From NCBI GenBank assembly GCA_027943335.1, contig BSBK01006030.1, forward strand, positions 124,001 to 188,000: a stretch of DNA of 64,000 nt, written 5' to 3'. Below the pieces are notes generated by a model. It was not told where the DNA came from, did not search any database, and saw nothing but the letters and a program-made list of their open reading frames with translations. A program made the position numbers and the translations under genes. The DNA is from Chamaecyparis obtusa. Lineage: Eukaryota; Streptophyta; Pinopsida; Cupressales; Cupressaceae. Below, in pieces: positions 47,529 through 59,171 of the stretch (positions within the stretch are counted from its first letter, which is position 1; every line of letters starts with the position of its first letter).

Positions 47529-47890
47529 TTAAACTAATACAATATTATTAAATACAAAGATGCTGCTATCTTGAGCATGCATATTCTTTTCCTCTTTACA
47601 CTTTGGAATAGTCATTGCATAGTCTACTATAAAACACTGACAACAAATATAATAGAGCCTTTTCCCTAGAAAAACCTTGTATTTGAAAACAAATAATCCT
47701 ATAAAAATAGGAGGGTGAAAGATGTGCATGGGCAAGTCTCTTTCTATCTTGATAGAATAGGGGATCACTCATCACAACCCTCCATCTTGTGCAAACAACT
47801 CTGAGATTAAAGAAAGATGTGCATGACAACCTTATCAAGCATTCTATGGCACCTTCATCTAAAATCCTAGGAATTATATAAGTATTATCC
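47529..47890 (-). pseudogene. F-box-like fragment
   Basis: Minus strand, about 47885 to 47740: IPRILDEGAIECLIRLSC, TSFFNLRVVCTRWRVVMSDP. The pattern hydrophobic-P..(L/I)L..(L/I)..L....F.LR.VC.RW matches the 40-residue F-box that docks substrate receptors on SKP1 in SCF ubiquitin ligases. After SDPLFYQD the frame shifts and only short unlike pieces (to 47529) follow, so no substrate-binding part is visible. It lies in the interval between the dehydrogenase exons, next to element D. A fragment, not a gene. Confidence 0.6.
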
Positions 47891-48049
47891 TCTCTTCACG
47901 ATAATTTTCTTTGACATTGTTGATAGGAGTAAGAACACCACTAGCTTCAATTGGACTTAATTTAATGTGTTTTCAACTATATAAAATTGGCCTGAACTTA
48001 AAAAAAATAGGGGAAATTTAAGATCACAAAAATGAATCACTTTTTTAAC

Positions 48050-48155
48050 AATGTCAGCCACTATGACTTTGGCCCCATGTTTTGTAAAGAGCCCAACTGC
48101 AGCTTCTTTGATTCCTGATGTGCTGCCTATGATTATTGCAACCTTTCCTTCTAAT
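48050..48155 (-). pseudogene. short-chain dehydrogenase/reductase, N-terminal coenzyme-binding exon
   Basis: Minus strand reads [20 protein letters not shown], then [15 protein letters not shown]. This is the first beta-alpha-beta of an SDR, where the family has LEGKVA(I/L)ITGG(A/T)SGIGEA. The glycine-rich TGxxxGxG has become IGSTSGIK, with two changes, including the last glycine to lysine, so NAD binding would be spoiled. It is bounded by an AG at 48157-48156 and a GT at 48049-48048, as expected of an exon starting at RLEGK and ending at VADI. Its downstream partner is most likely the C-terminal exon at 39190-39530; the middle exons (NAG motif) were not found. Confidence 0.8.
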
Positions 48156-48159
48156 CTGT

Positions 48160-50552
48160 ATATAATCAGTTAATCATCATTAGCAACACATTTTTATTGA
48201 ATTAATCTGCATGTATGTTTAGTTGATAAACTCCATTCTAAAGTTATGTTACTACTTAGCATCATTGGGGAGTTATGCATTTATTGAATAAATGAGATCA
48301 CATCTTGCAAAGGCTCTTCCTATATATTGATATTTCTTAATCACACTTTATTTGTAATCATGGGTGCTTCTCCATTATTGCTTCTTCATTATTTTTTGAA
48401 CACTTTTGGTATTCTTTGACCTCTTAGCAATACCTTGTATGTTCATCTTCACAGTCCATTATTTGCACCTCACTTCATTACATTGCATATCTCTATTTTG
48501 TCATTGCATATTACTGTTTTGCAATATACAACCGATTGATACAATTGTTTGGCTCTAATATATCTTGTTTGGAAAATTTCATATAGATCAAATCCCAAGC
48601 ATACAATAAGGAAAATTCTTACTCAATTTATAAATTAACAATTCATATTTTTCCTTTTTAATTAATGAACTAATTTTTTTCATTAATATGTTTGATTATT
48701 AGATATTATGTTTAAAATTCTACTTAGAGATTTCAAACTTATGTTGAGCAATGGCTTGCAACACTAGTGGCCATTTTTTTAGTAAGACTTGTTTTCAGTG
48801 ACATGTTTTTAGTATGATACCTTTAAGACCTATTTTTAGTTGAAGTATGATACATCTTGTTGACTAGTGTTTGGTTTTTGTAGGGTCTTATAAATCTCAA
48901 ATTGAAGACTTTGTGTATAAAAGTTCTCTTTTCCACTATTTTGGGTGAGTTAATTTTTTGGGGGATACATGATTTTCATATGTTTCAACAACTATTTATG
49001 TAATGATCATAACTAGTGTCCACGCACTTTTATTTGTAGCTTTCTATTAGAATATCTTCTTGGCATCCATACAAAATGGCAGAGTAGGTATTTATGTTGT
49101 TAAATTTTGTACTTGTAGTACATCATTTTAATGAAATGAAACACTAAAATACAATTTAAAGGGTCACACATAGAGTAATATTTCATACTGGTATTATGAT
49201 GAAAAGATTAAACTAGTTAGTGATGGAAAAATATATATTTTAGAGTACTTTACACGAATTATGAAACTACTTTGTGACATCACTAAAACCCTTAAAATTA
49301 GTAACCAGCTTGAAAATATATTACCATACTATGACACTGGGGGTAATGTAATGAGGAAAATTAATTAATCTTTGGAGTGTAATAAAATAAATTTCTTCGA
49401 CCTCCAATGCTATCGTTATGCATTTGCATTGAAAATGTCCAAAAAAGGGTGATCCAAGACCAAGGAAATGCACCGAAAACCCCAATCTCTTCAAAGTTCA
49501 AAATTGTTTGCCAGTTTATGTGCTAATAAAGTTTATATAAAAAGTGACTAAAAATTCCACTTCTGCCTATTAGAACTTCACACCATGTTTTCAAAGTTTC
49601 AAATTTCCTAAGCTGTAACATATCATGCACCTAAGAGTCATGTTCTCTTCTAAAAGAAGTAATAGGGTGGTTGCAAGAAGTTGAGTCCCACTTTTGGGCA
49701 AAAAGTAGAAGTGTTTTCCCTTTTTTTTTAATTTCCTGTCAATTGATGTCTAAATTTGAGACACTTAGAGATTGAATCTCAAAACAATTTAGTACTAGAA
49801 AATGTAGCTCTCAGAGTCTACTTTTCAAATATGTAATTTATTTAAATATCCACATGGTATAAATTGCTTTTTAGTAGGAATGTTTAAAACCCATGTTCTC
49901 AAAATGCCTATTTCAGGACCATACCATAGCCATGTACGAACACCATATTTTGACGTAAATAAATGAATTTTTGTAAATCCGTCTGGGGAAATATGCCTAA
50001 GACACCAAATATTGGTTAGCATATTTTTCCTTATTTTTGTATTGACTATATTTTTTTTTATTAATTTTTAATTGACTATAAAATATATTTTCAAAACCTC
50101 TGGTGTACAAACACCATAATTTGATGAGAATTTCATATTTTTTCAACATTCTTTTTTTTTATCTTCAAAATAATTGTATCTAGATTGGTTTCATATAATT
50201 TATTTTCTAAGAAACCTAAAAAAAAAAGTTATTAATGTTTTAGTGAACCTCGCTATTTTACGTTTAGGTACCACTTTTAACTAATAAATAATGCAAAAAT
50301 AGTAAAAATAATAACATCACTATGAAATTTACATTTTTGAAATCAGGAGAGTGAGAACTCTAATAGTTTTTTTTTTCGTAAAATGATACGATTGGGAAGG
50401 CACTCAAAAAATTATGGCAAGACAAAAATTTGGCATTCCAATGCCTTAACCAAATTTTTGGAGGTCAAGGCATAGGCTTGGTTCAACCAAGCCTAAACCA
50501 AATCGAATTTGAAATGAAATTCAAGGTGGATGTGTGCTTCCTGCTCATGTCT
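48160..50552. other. intergenic, no gene recognised
   Basis: AT-rich with many homopolymer runs. No motif on either strand. A near-perfect palindrome lies at 50473-50495 (TAGGCTTGGTT, C, AACCAAGCCTA). Confidence 0.55.
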
Positions 50553-50720
50553 CATTTTATGGTGTGCTTGCATGGGCACAAACTAGGTCTAAACTGAGGG
50601 CCTCCATTATAAACCCTTGCACTCCATGAATAGAGAGCTATGAGTCACCATTTGAGACCTCATTCTTGAGAAATCTTAGATATAATGACTCATAGAAGTG
50701 TGTCAACATTTTAGCACACA
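50553..50720 (+). repeat. 5' LTR remnant of element E
   Basis: CATTTTATGGTGTGCTTGCA to TTTTAGCACACA matches 62097-62263, the last 167 bp of the 3' LTR, including the phrase ACTCCATGAATAGAGAGCTA. Left of 50553 the similarity stops abruptly. Confidence 0.85.
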
Positions 50721-51323
50721 TTTTCTCCAAGATCTCATTGAGAGTGGTAAACTTAAGGTGGATGGATTGAACACCAACGCTGATCATAAGGCATTCAAAG
50801 AACCTTTGCCCAAGTATGAGAAGGGGGAAACCTCTAAACCTAAAATGGCAAGGCTAAGGTTAATTACACTTACACAGCTGCGGAGAATGTTGTTAACATG
50901 ATTGAAGTTGTAGAAGAAAATGTCAACATGATGAGGAACAAAGATCCCTATGGTTATGATATAGACATGGACTCTCCTCCTATCTTTGATGAAGAACCCA
51001 TCGCGGTGCTAAGGGGTCCTAACTCGAGAGTGTCATCTCAAAATCTCAATGTTGTCACATGAAGTCAAGGTCTCATTGTCATTAGAGGACCCAGTTCAAG
51101 TCAAGCAAGTAAACCAAAGCAAATGGCATCCAAGAATGTCACCTCAAAACCAACATTCAGTCCTAAGTTGAGCTATAATCTTGTCAATCAGTTGTAAAGA
51201 ACCCCAACTCATATTTTGATCTTTGAGCTCTTAGAGTTGTCCCTGAGACACAAGCCAGTCCTTGAGGATTCTTTACATGAAATGAACATCCCTAACAACT
51301 CAGACATTGACCAATTCTAGAAC
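50721..51323 (+). pseudogene. gag remnant of element E (C-terminal part)
   Basis: Readable pieces are LIESGKLKVDGLNTNADHKA and FKEPLPKYEKG, then ENVVNMIEVVEENVN, HILIFELLELSLRHKPVLED and EMNIPNNSDIDQF. The last block (ISxxxLLxxSxxHxxxLxxxLxExxVP) is the conserved linker just before protease in Tat-type elements. The frame shifts near 50880, and stops stand near 51060, 51196 and 51318. The core of gag is gone: the sequence begins within a base or two of the LTR end. Confidence 0.7.
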
Positions 51324-52841
51324 ATGATTAACCATATTTCCAGCCCTCATTACCTTACCTTTTTGGAGGATGATGATAAAGCTTTGAGCCACCCACACAA
51401 TCTCACCCTTCATATTGAAGTCATGATCCACAAAACCCATGTTAGGTGTGTGTTGATAGATGGGGGTTCTAGGCTTAATATTTGTTCCTTGAGTCTTTTA
51501 AAGACATTAGGTTATTCTGAACAAGTCATAGATACTAGAAAGAAGATCACTATCAAAGCTTATGATGAGGTGGAAAGAAGTTCCAAGGGGTTGTTTGTCC
51601 TTCTTGTTAGGACTGGCCCTATTGAGAAGGATATTTTATTTCAAATTATTGATCATGGTCCCCTTTCATACACTATCTTACTTGGTAAACCATGGATTCA
51701 TGATATGCAAGTAGTGTCATCTACTTATCATCAGTGTGTTAAGTTCCCCTACAATGGAGTAGAGATTTGTATACCTGGGGATAGCACTTTATCTGTCAAC
51801 TCAGTTTCAGTGAGTGCTCATGTTCCCCTCAATAGAGAAGCAAAATACTTCAATGCAACCTTAGTTGAATATAAATACAAGCTCAAGTCAGTAGACCTTG
51901 GCATAGGGGGGTATCAACTCAACTCCCTCATGATGCTACTAGTTTCACCTACGTCTTATGGAAAGCCTTCACAAGAAATGATACCTTCCTCTTTAGCTAG
52001 GACTTTGTTTGGCATATTTGTAGAGTCCTTAGTGCCTATCCAAGATGAGAAAGAAGAGGTGGTTGTTAAAGACTGGATTTATAAAGAAGAGAAATACATG
52101 CACAATGAGAACTTCTCTCCCTCTCCTAAGGCTTATGGAAGAGGGTGTACTTTTGTCAAATAGATGGGCTATCCTGGACATGGCCCTCTTAGTCATAGAT
52201 TGGATGCTAGAGCTGAACCTCTTGATCATGCTTTTTTTGGATGCAAGTCTAAGAAGATGGTTGGCCTAGAATTTGTGAATCATAATGAGAACATTGCTCT
52301 TATTCTTGATGAGTCAAATAGTGAAGATGAACCAAAATACATACCTAATTTGAAAAATCAGCAAGATGTGTGTGAGGATTGGATCCCTTCCACTAATATC
52401 CTTTGGGGAGATTCAAATAGTCCAGTCACTCATGAGATAGTTGCAACCTTTAAACAAGATGAATCAGATGTAGAAGATCCCATCAGAGAACATCAATGCA
52501 ATAATAATGTTTGTTTGATGGAGAGAGAAGGTGTTACCCTTCATGACGTTAGAGCTTCCACATCAAGATGTCCCAAACCTTCATGGTGTAAACATCCTAG
52601 TCGAAGTTTAGAAACAAGTTCATATGATTATGAATTGGACTCCTTCTCAGAGCCTTCCACAGTTAACATGGATGTTGATGTCATCCACACTTATAGTTCT
52701 CAACTCAAGGTAGCCAATGAGTTACATGTAGGATTGGAATATTTGAACCCACATGTTGCATTAGTGGATGATTCTTCACTTGTTAGGATGAATACCAATT
52801 TGGGTAGCTTAGAAGGATACTTGATAGACTCTGACTCTTAG
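51324..52841 (+). pseudogene. protease and linker of element E
   Basis: After HYLTFLEDDDKALSHPHN comes RCVLIDGGSRLNICSLSLLK, the retropepsin site in its Tat form (DGGS or DNGS in place of DSGA), and later YTILLGKPWIHDM with the LLGRPW strand. The next 300 residues, past a TAG at 52161-52163, are an acidic linker between protease and RT (NSEDEPKYIPNL, KQDESDVEDPI), also usual in this clade. The same frame continues past 52841 for about 240 bases. It would process gag-pol in the particle. Confidence 0.8.
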
Positions 52842-53185
52842 ATCACCATAGATGATATCATTCACATTCACAACCTTGAACCATTCATTGACTTACCTCT
52901 TTTTCATCCTAACCTCATTGATTGGTCCCAACGCTATCAAGAACCTAAGATCTTAACGTTCCAAAATGATTATGAGATAACATGTTACTTGAATACCATT
53001 GAACCTATAGTCTCTTCCACTAGTGAATCAGATACTAGCATGACAGAGCCAGACATCAAATACCTTAGTCACAAAATAAAAAGAAAATAAAAGAAAATTA
53101 AAAGAGTAAGAGTTATGATGGTGAAAACCACTGTGTGGCAATGTCAGAACCAAAAAAAGTAAAAACAAATGATGTATCGAAGGGT

Positions 53186-54700
53186 GAAAACCTCTTTGAG
53201 GCACCTAAGGATGAGGTACTTGATCGTCTCCCTAGCTAATTTCAAGATAGATCTTCAGTACTTATCAAACCATCACAAATAGTCAATTTGGGTACAGATG
53301 AGGCTCCACAGATATTGAACTTGGCTCAGTCCTTGTCACCTCAATAAAAAGAAGCTTACACTAAGTTCTTATAGAAAAAGAAGATCAATTTTTCATGGAC
53401 TTATTCAGATATGCTAGGGTTAGACAATAATATTATCATGCATTACTTTTCCATAGCTCTGGGTGTCAAACCAATTAAACAGAAATTGAGAAAGATGCAT
53501 CCTCACATAGCTCTCCTAATCAAAATATAATTAGAGAAACTCCTTTGTGAAGGATTCATAAGAGCTATTGACTATGCTGAATGGATATCAAACATTGTAC
53601 TACCTTCCAAACATGACAAATCCATTTGAATTGGCATAGATTTTAGAGATGTCAATAGAGCATGCCTAAAGGATGATTTTCCACTTCCCAATATAGACAT
53701 GATAGTGGACATGACTGTGGGTTATGAGATTTATTCCTTGATGTATGGTTTTTCTAGATACAATAAGATTAAAATAGCTCCTGAAGATCAAGAAAAGACT
53801 ACATTCACTTGTGCATGGGGTACCTATTGTTGGAACACTATGCCTTTTGGATTAAAAAATGTAGGAGACACCTATCAACGAGCTATGCCAACCATTTTTC
53901 ATGACATGATGCATAAAAACATGGAAGATTATATGGATGACACCTTGGCCAAGTCTAAGAAAAGAGACACACACTTAGATGATTTAGAAGTCATTCTAGA
54001 TCACATGGAACAATTTCAACTAAGGTTAAATCCTAAATAGTGTACATTTGGTGTCACCTCTAGAAAACTACTAGGATTTATTATTTTAGCAAAAGGAATA
54101 GACATAGACCCTGAAAAAGTCCATGCAATCATAGATATGCCACCTCCTGAAAATATTAGTCAAATGAGGAGTCTCCAAGGACATCTTCAATCCATAAGGA
54201 GGTTCATTTCACAGTTGGAAGATAGAGCTCAACCTTTCAACAAGAACTTACAAAAAGGATTCGAATGTGTTTGGAATGAGGATTGTCAAAAGACCATAGA
54301 TCAAATCAAGAAATACTTGGTAAATCCTCCCATTTTAATGCCTCTCATCCCAGGGAAACCACTTATTCTATATATTTTAGCGACAAAATCTTCCTTGGGG
54401 GCATTACTAGCTCAACTTGATGAACATGGGAAAGAAAGAAAAATATACTACATTAGTCATACTCTTGTTTCATATGAGGTTAACTACACCAACATTGAGA
54501 AAGCTTGCCTTTCAGTTGTGTTTGCTTCCCAAAAGTTGTGACATTACATGCTTGCACACACTATCCACCTCATAGAAAAACTAGATCCACTCATGTATTT
54601 ACTAGGTAAGGCTGCTCTCATAGGTAGACTTGCTAAATGGATGATGACCCTTTCATAATTTGACATAGAGTACATTGAGCGTAAAGCAATCAAAGGACAA
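53186..54700 (+). pseudogene. reverse transcriptase and RNase H of element E
   Basis: Begins with GENLFEAPKDEVLDRLPS, then TYSDMLGLDNNIIMHYF and LRKMHPHIALLIK, the usual lead-in of Tat RT. RT core: GIDFRDVNRACLKDDFPLPN, FSRYNKIKIAPEDQEKTTF, TMPFGLKNVGDTYQRAM, DYMDDTLAKSKKRDTHL with the YMDD box at about 53930-53941, and KLLGFIILAKGIDIDPEKV. RNase H: PLILYILATKSSLGALLAQL and KIYYISHTLVSYEVNYT, with the first catalytic Asp apparently changed (LYILAT for LYLxVS/D). Stops: two near 53530 and 53626, one near 54038, one at 54539, one near 54656. Makes the cDNA in an active element. Confidence 0.85.
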
Positions 54701-54715
54701 GCCATAGCAGATCAA

Positions 54716-55399
54716 TTGGCTGATTTCCCAATACAAGATAATGCAGCTATTCAAGTTGACTTCCTAAATGAACACCTCATGTATATGATTGAAAGAACAT
54801 GGAAGATGTTCTTTGATGGATCCTTTATGCAAAATGGTTTGGGAGCTGGTGTGTTGTTTTTTTCTCCTCATGGGTACACTATTCCCAAGTATTGTTCCCA
54901 TGTACAAACAATATTGTTGAGTATGAAGCTTTAACAAATGGACTTAAGATGGCCATAGAATGGAAAATCATAGAGTTACATATCTATAGGGATTCATAGC
55001 TGATAATAAACCAAGTCAATGATGAATATCAAACAAAAGATGAGAAACTAGTACCTTATAAGAAAATGGTTGATTCCTTGAAAGGATACTTCACATTTGT
55101 CACATTTTAGCAAATTCCTAGAGCAAAAAATAAAGCAATTGATGCTATGGCTACACTTGCTTCACTTCTTCAGTTAGGGGAACATGAATCCAGATTTGAA
55201 TTCCTCGTGGAAGAGCTACATCACCCTATCTATGACTCCCAAGAAAGTCATCTCATTTGTACCCTTGTTGGTCATGATTCATCCCATTATGGTGCCATTT
55301 ACTCATACCTCCATGATGACATTATCCCTGAAACCTTTAACTAATCTGAATGTAGAAATGTTATCTAAAATGCCTCTTTCCATTCCCTTATCTCTGGTG
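54716..55399 (+). pseudogene. second RNase H of element E, up to the nested LTR
   Basis: WKMFFDGSFMQNGLGAGVLF opens the domain, then, after a one-base shift near 54905, NNIVEYEALTNGLKMAIEWK, ELHIYRDS and INQVNDEYQTKDEKLVPYKK. AKNKAIDAMATLASLL follows, with DG, E, D and D positions largely kept. Compared with element A (1-855) it is the same domain in a sister family. Stops near 54998, 55110 and 55342. The frame then reads SLISGDL and is cut at 55404 by the solo LTR; it continues in frame at 58035. Confidence 0.82.
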
Positions 55400-55404
55400 A
55401 TTTG

Positions 55405-58029
55405 TGTTGGTTGTTCCCTTTGATCTTTAAAACTTGTAGATTTATACTTTGATGGATAACTATAATGAAACTTTGACTCTATCACCACTCCAAAGTCTAC
55501 AAGGAAGAGGGCCAATTAACAAGGATCAAGGAGATTCACCTACACTTTGAGCCTCAATGCTCAGGTGGGTGTACCCCTGACTCACTTCTTTAAAGGAGTC
55601 TCTGAACAATATATAACTATACCCTTTACTATCTGATTGAAATGTTTATCATTTGATTGTGTGTGTGTGATTGCTGATGATGGACTGCTTCCAGAGAATG
55701 GATCAGTGCCTTATCCCAGGGCAGAGAGTCACTTAACAACCTATATCACCCTAAAACCTTAACTCAAACATATATAGACTCAGAGTAAGTGCTTTTCCTA
55801 TTACTCCCCTCACTCACATATCAGGACATCAAATCCTTATCTTGCCATGAACTCATTGAAATTACCTTAAAGACTTTAATCCTAACTTTGTTAGGAACTC
55901 AAAGATAACCCCAAAATACTCTTTGTTTACCATATGCTAACCCACTTTGTGCAATCAACATATATGAGCTCAAGAGAAAAACAAAAAGACATACACCAAT
56001 ATGAGATTGGAATCCAAAAATGTTCTCACTAAGACTTGCAGAATCAATACATTACCAAATGACAAAATGCACAAAGGAAACAAATCCTAAATCTAGGCTC
56101 TCCTTGTTCAAATTTTCACTATCAACAATCTAGAACCAAAACCAAAAGAATTGGAACCCCTACAAACTCAAAAAGGCTGCAACTTATACCCCCCTAGTCA
56201 TCTTGGAAATTTGCAACAAGCTACGGATGACTAGGGTTAGGATTTCAACCACCCAACCTACTAGAAACAATCATGAATTTAATTCAGGGGTGGGAAACAC
56301 ATCCAATCCAGGAAAGAGGAAATCTTGAACTGATCCTTAATCATGAAAGTCTTCTCTGCAAGTACAAAGGATCACAAAACCAGGCTCAAAAGGACACCCT
56401 GCAATAAGCCTTGAGCGACAACTGCAACGTACATGCTTTGCAAATGAGCACTAGACATCCTGGACAACACTGCAAATGGAAAACCAATCGCTTCTCACCA
56501 AACAAGGTCATTTTTGCATTGAATTCCATAAAAATGGTACCCTCTGTCGCTGGAAACTCTCAGAAATTCAAAAATGAAAGCAAACGGTCACCATGCATTT
56601 CGCAGGCTTGTTTTTTTTAACCCATCCAGACACCTCAGGTTAACTCCGCAATGGCGACATACAACCATTGTCGCATGATCACATAGCCCTGGAATGGGCT
56701 ATGTGAACATGTGACAAGCCCCACCCCTCTACCTCCGCATAACCATCGACGCTGCCGCTACCACAAAAGGGTTTGTCACATGTTCGCAAGCCAAAAAATT
56801 GGCTCATGCGAACATGTGACAAGCCGCTAACATGCATCCTACCGGTTGTCATGTCACCACTGAGATACCCTAACCTAGGCCCATGTTCAAACCTATCATC
56901 TTGCCAGCTCAGACCAACCAGAGATTTCCATGACACCACTTACCAATGGGACCACCAAACAGCTACAAGTGGTCCCCAGCACACGTGGCACCCTATTGCA
57001 TGATCGCAAGGCTGAAAGATGGCCCTTGCAATCATGTGACAAAGCCATAAGACTACCACCTCAGATCACGCGGACCAACCAAAACATAGCGGGACCACAG
57101 TACCTCCATGCTGACCAATCGAGAACTGCCACATCACCCTTATCTCTGGATCTCCCAAGCCCATTGATAAAATACCACCTCACTACCGCACACACATGTC
57201 AACCAGTCGCATGATCACATAGCCAGAAATTGGGCTATGCGATCATGCGATAGCCAACCCTAGGTTGCCACATCACCACCTCGGACCAACCGGAAGAAGC
57301 TTTACCTTTTAGAGGATCGGGTGGTTGTCGCAAAAGTGTGAGAAATAAACTTTGCTCAACTTTTCCATGTGAACAAGCGACATCCACAGATCCTGTTTGA
57401 ACTTTAACTACACCAGGAAATGAAAAGAGATGGAACCCACGCAGATAGGTGGCAAGCGATCGCATGATCGCATGTCAGAAAATTCTGACATGCGGCCATG
57501 CGACAACCAATTAGGAAGAGCCTTTGAAGACCCAGGCCCACCATCCATTGCACTTGCACAGTAAGGACCAACAAACAAGGAGTGCCGACAAAAGGGATAA
57601 ATGCGAGGTCAAAAACATCTAGGGTTTTCAATGAAGGATCAAAAACACATAGAGTTTTCAACATGACACAAAGGTAAACAAGGATGCAAAAACATCGAGG
57701 GTTTTCATGCAGGCCAAAAAGGTTGAAAACATCATGGATTTTAAAAAATACTATGGGTTTTTGACATTGCGGCAGATTTTGAAACTACTTCCTGCAGACC
57801 TTAGAACTTGAATCTCCTTGGGTTTTGTGATTTAGGAGGTGCGATCAGAGCTGGAGTAGGGTGATACACTAAAGAGCACGGGGCCAAGAGCACACAACAT
57901 GAAACACTATGGATCTTCTTTGCAAGTTAAAACTGTGACTACAGGCCGGGTAGAGACAACAAAACAAATACTGCAGGGAAAAAGGCCATTTTCAAAGAAT
58001 TTTTGCAATGACTGGAAAATGGACTAACA
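55405..58029 (-). repeat. solo LTR of family A (2625 bp, TSD ATTTG)
   Basis: Starts TGTTGGTTG and ends ACTAACA on the plus strand, flanked by ATTTG on both sides (55400-55404, 58030-58034). The right 1.6 kb aligns with the LTR of element A (5190-7172), including the closing segment. It lies in frame inside element E between second RNase H and integrase, so removal of the LTR and one ATTTG restores the junction. No internal sequence is left: an element inserted here and was removed by LTR-LTR recombination. Confidence 0.9.
56668..57508. repeat. array of five hairpin units inside the solo LTR
   Basis: Units at 56668-56720, 56772-56823, 56996-57046, 57205-57254 and 57456-57508. Outer arms GTCRCATGATCRCA and TGYGAACATGYGAC are constant. 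Inner arms differ but pair: ATAGCCC with GGGCTAT, AGCCAAAAAATTGGCT, CATGTCAG with CTGACATG. The same design as 5461-6431, though unit number and spacing differ. Confidence 0.78.
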
Positions 58030-58034
58030 ATTTG

Positions 58035-59171
58035 TATAGGATGGGTCTAGATGGAAAACTTCTTAAATGCTTAGAAAAGGAAGAATTCGACCAAGCGTTA
58101 GTTTACATTCACGAGGGCATCTGTGGGGGACATTCCAATGGTCTTGCCATGGCCTAAAGGTTACTTAGGGCGGGATAATATTGGCCTAGAATGTAGATGG
58201 ATGCAATAGCTTTTGCAAAGTTATGCGAAAAGTGTCAAAAACATGGTAACCTAATACATGCTCCAGACAGGGAGTTCATTCTTTCTATATCTCATTGGCC
58301 ATTTTAGTGCTGGGCCTTTGATCTTGTTGGCCAGATTCATCCTAACTTATCAGGTGGACACAAGTTTATTATCACTGCTACTGATTACTTCACTAAATGG
58401 GTAGAAGTTGTCCCACTTTCTATTGCCTCAAGCAAGATAGTCTCTCTATTTATTCTAAACCATATCATCTATCGATATGGAGTGTCGTTCAAGATGATCC
58501 CTGATAATGGAGGCCAGTTCAAAAAGAAAGACCTTAAGAAACTCTTCAAGAAATTCAAGATTAAACAACATTGGTCCTCCATTTACTTCCCATAAGGAAA
58601 TGGTCAATCAAAGGCATCAAACAAAACCATTCCTAAAATCATACACAGAATAGTTTGTAAGAATGGTAGAATTTGGCATTTACAGATAAATTTGGCTTTG
58701 TGGGCTTATAGAAGGAGTATTCGTACTCCTACTGAGGCTACTCCTTTTTCCCTTACATATGGTGTTGAAGCAATGCTACCTTTAGAGGATTATATTCATT
58801 CACTTAGAGTTTCCCTCAAAGGTCTAGTTATAGATGAATACTACGGCATCATGAGACTTCAAGAGTTAGAACTTCTAGATGAGAAATGTCAAGTATCATT
58901 TGACCATATGAGGGTTTATAAAAGATGCATGTCTAAAGCCTTCAACAAAAAGGTTTTCCCTAGATAATTTGAAGTGGGAGATCTTGTCCTACGTGAAAAT
59001 CCTAAGAATCAACAACATAGAGATCAAAAGGGCAAATTTGAACCTAATTGGCTTGGACCTTACATTATTACATCAGCTTTTGGGACATGTGCTTATTTAT
59101 TATCTACTGTAGAGGGAGAGCAGCTCCTTGATCCTATCAATGTCTTTCACCTAAAGAAGTTCTATCCATGA
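58035..59171 (+). pseudogene. integrase of element E
   Basis: One frame with few stops. Zinc part: YIHEGICGGHSN and, after a TAA near 58155, CEKCQKHGNLIH (H2C2). Core: CWAFDLVGQIHPNLSGGHKF with the first Asp, TDYFTKWVEVVPL, then IPDNGGQFKKKDLKKLF with the second Asp and GNGQSKASNKTIPK, where GNGQAEATN is usual. The catalytic glutamate is therefore lysine. C-terminal part: LALWAYRRSIRTPTEATPFS, VGDLVLRENPKNQQHR, KFEPNWLGPYIITSAFG, and the end FHLKKFYP at 59171. No chromodomain, as in Tat. Stops near 58305, 58593 and 58965. It would join element cDNA to the chromosome; with E changed it could not. Confidence 0.87.

Noticed and set aside
53119..53210. Two GTGAAAACC motifs resembling the 3' tail repeats of element E
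   Set aside because: They fall in the protease-RT linker and read as protein (GENLFEAP); the likeness is probably coincidental.
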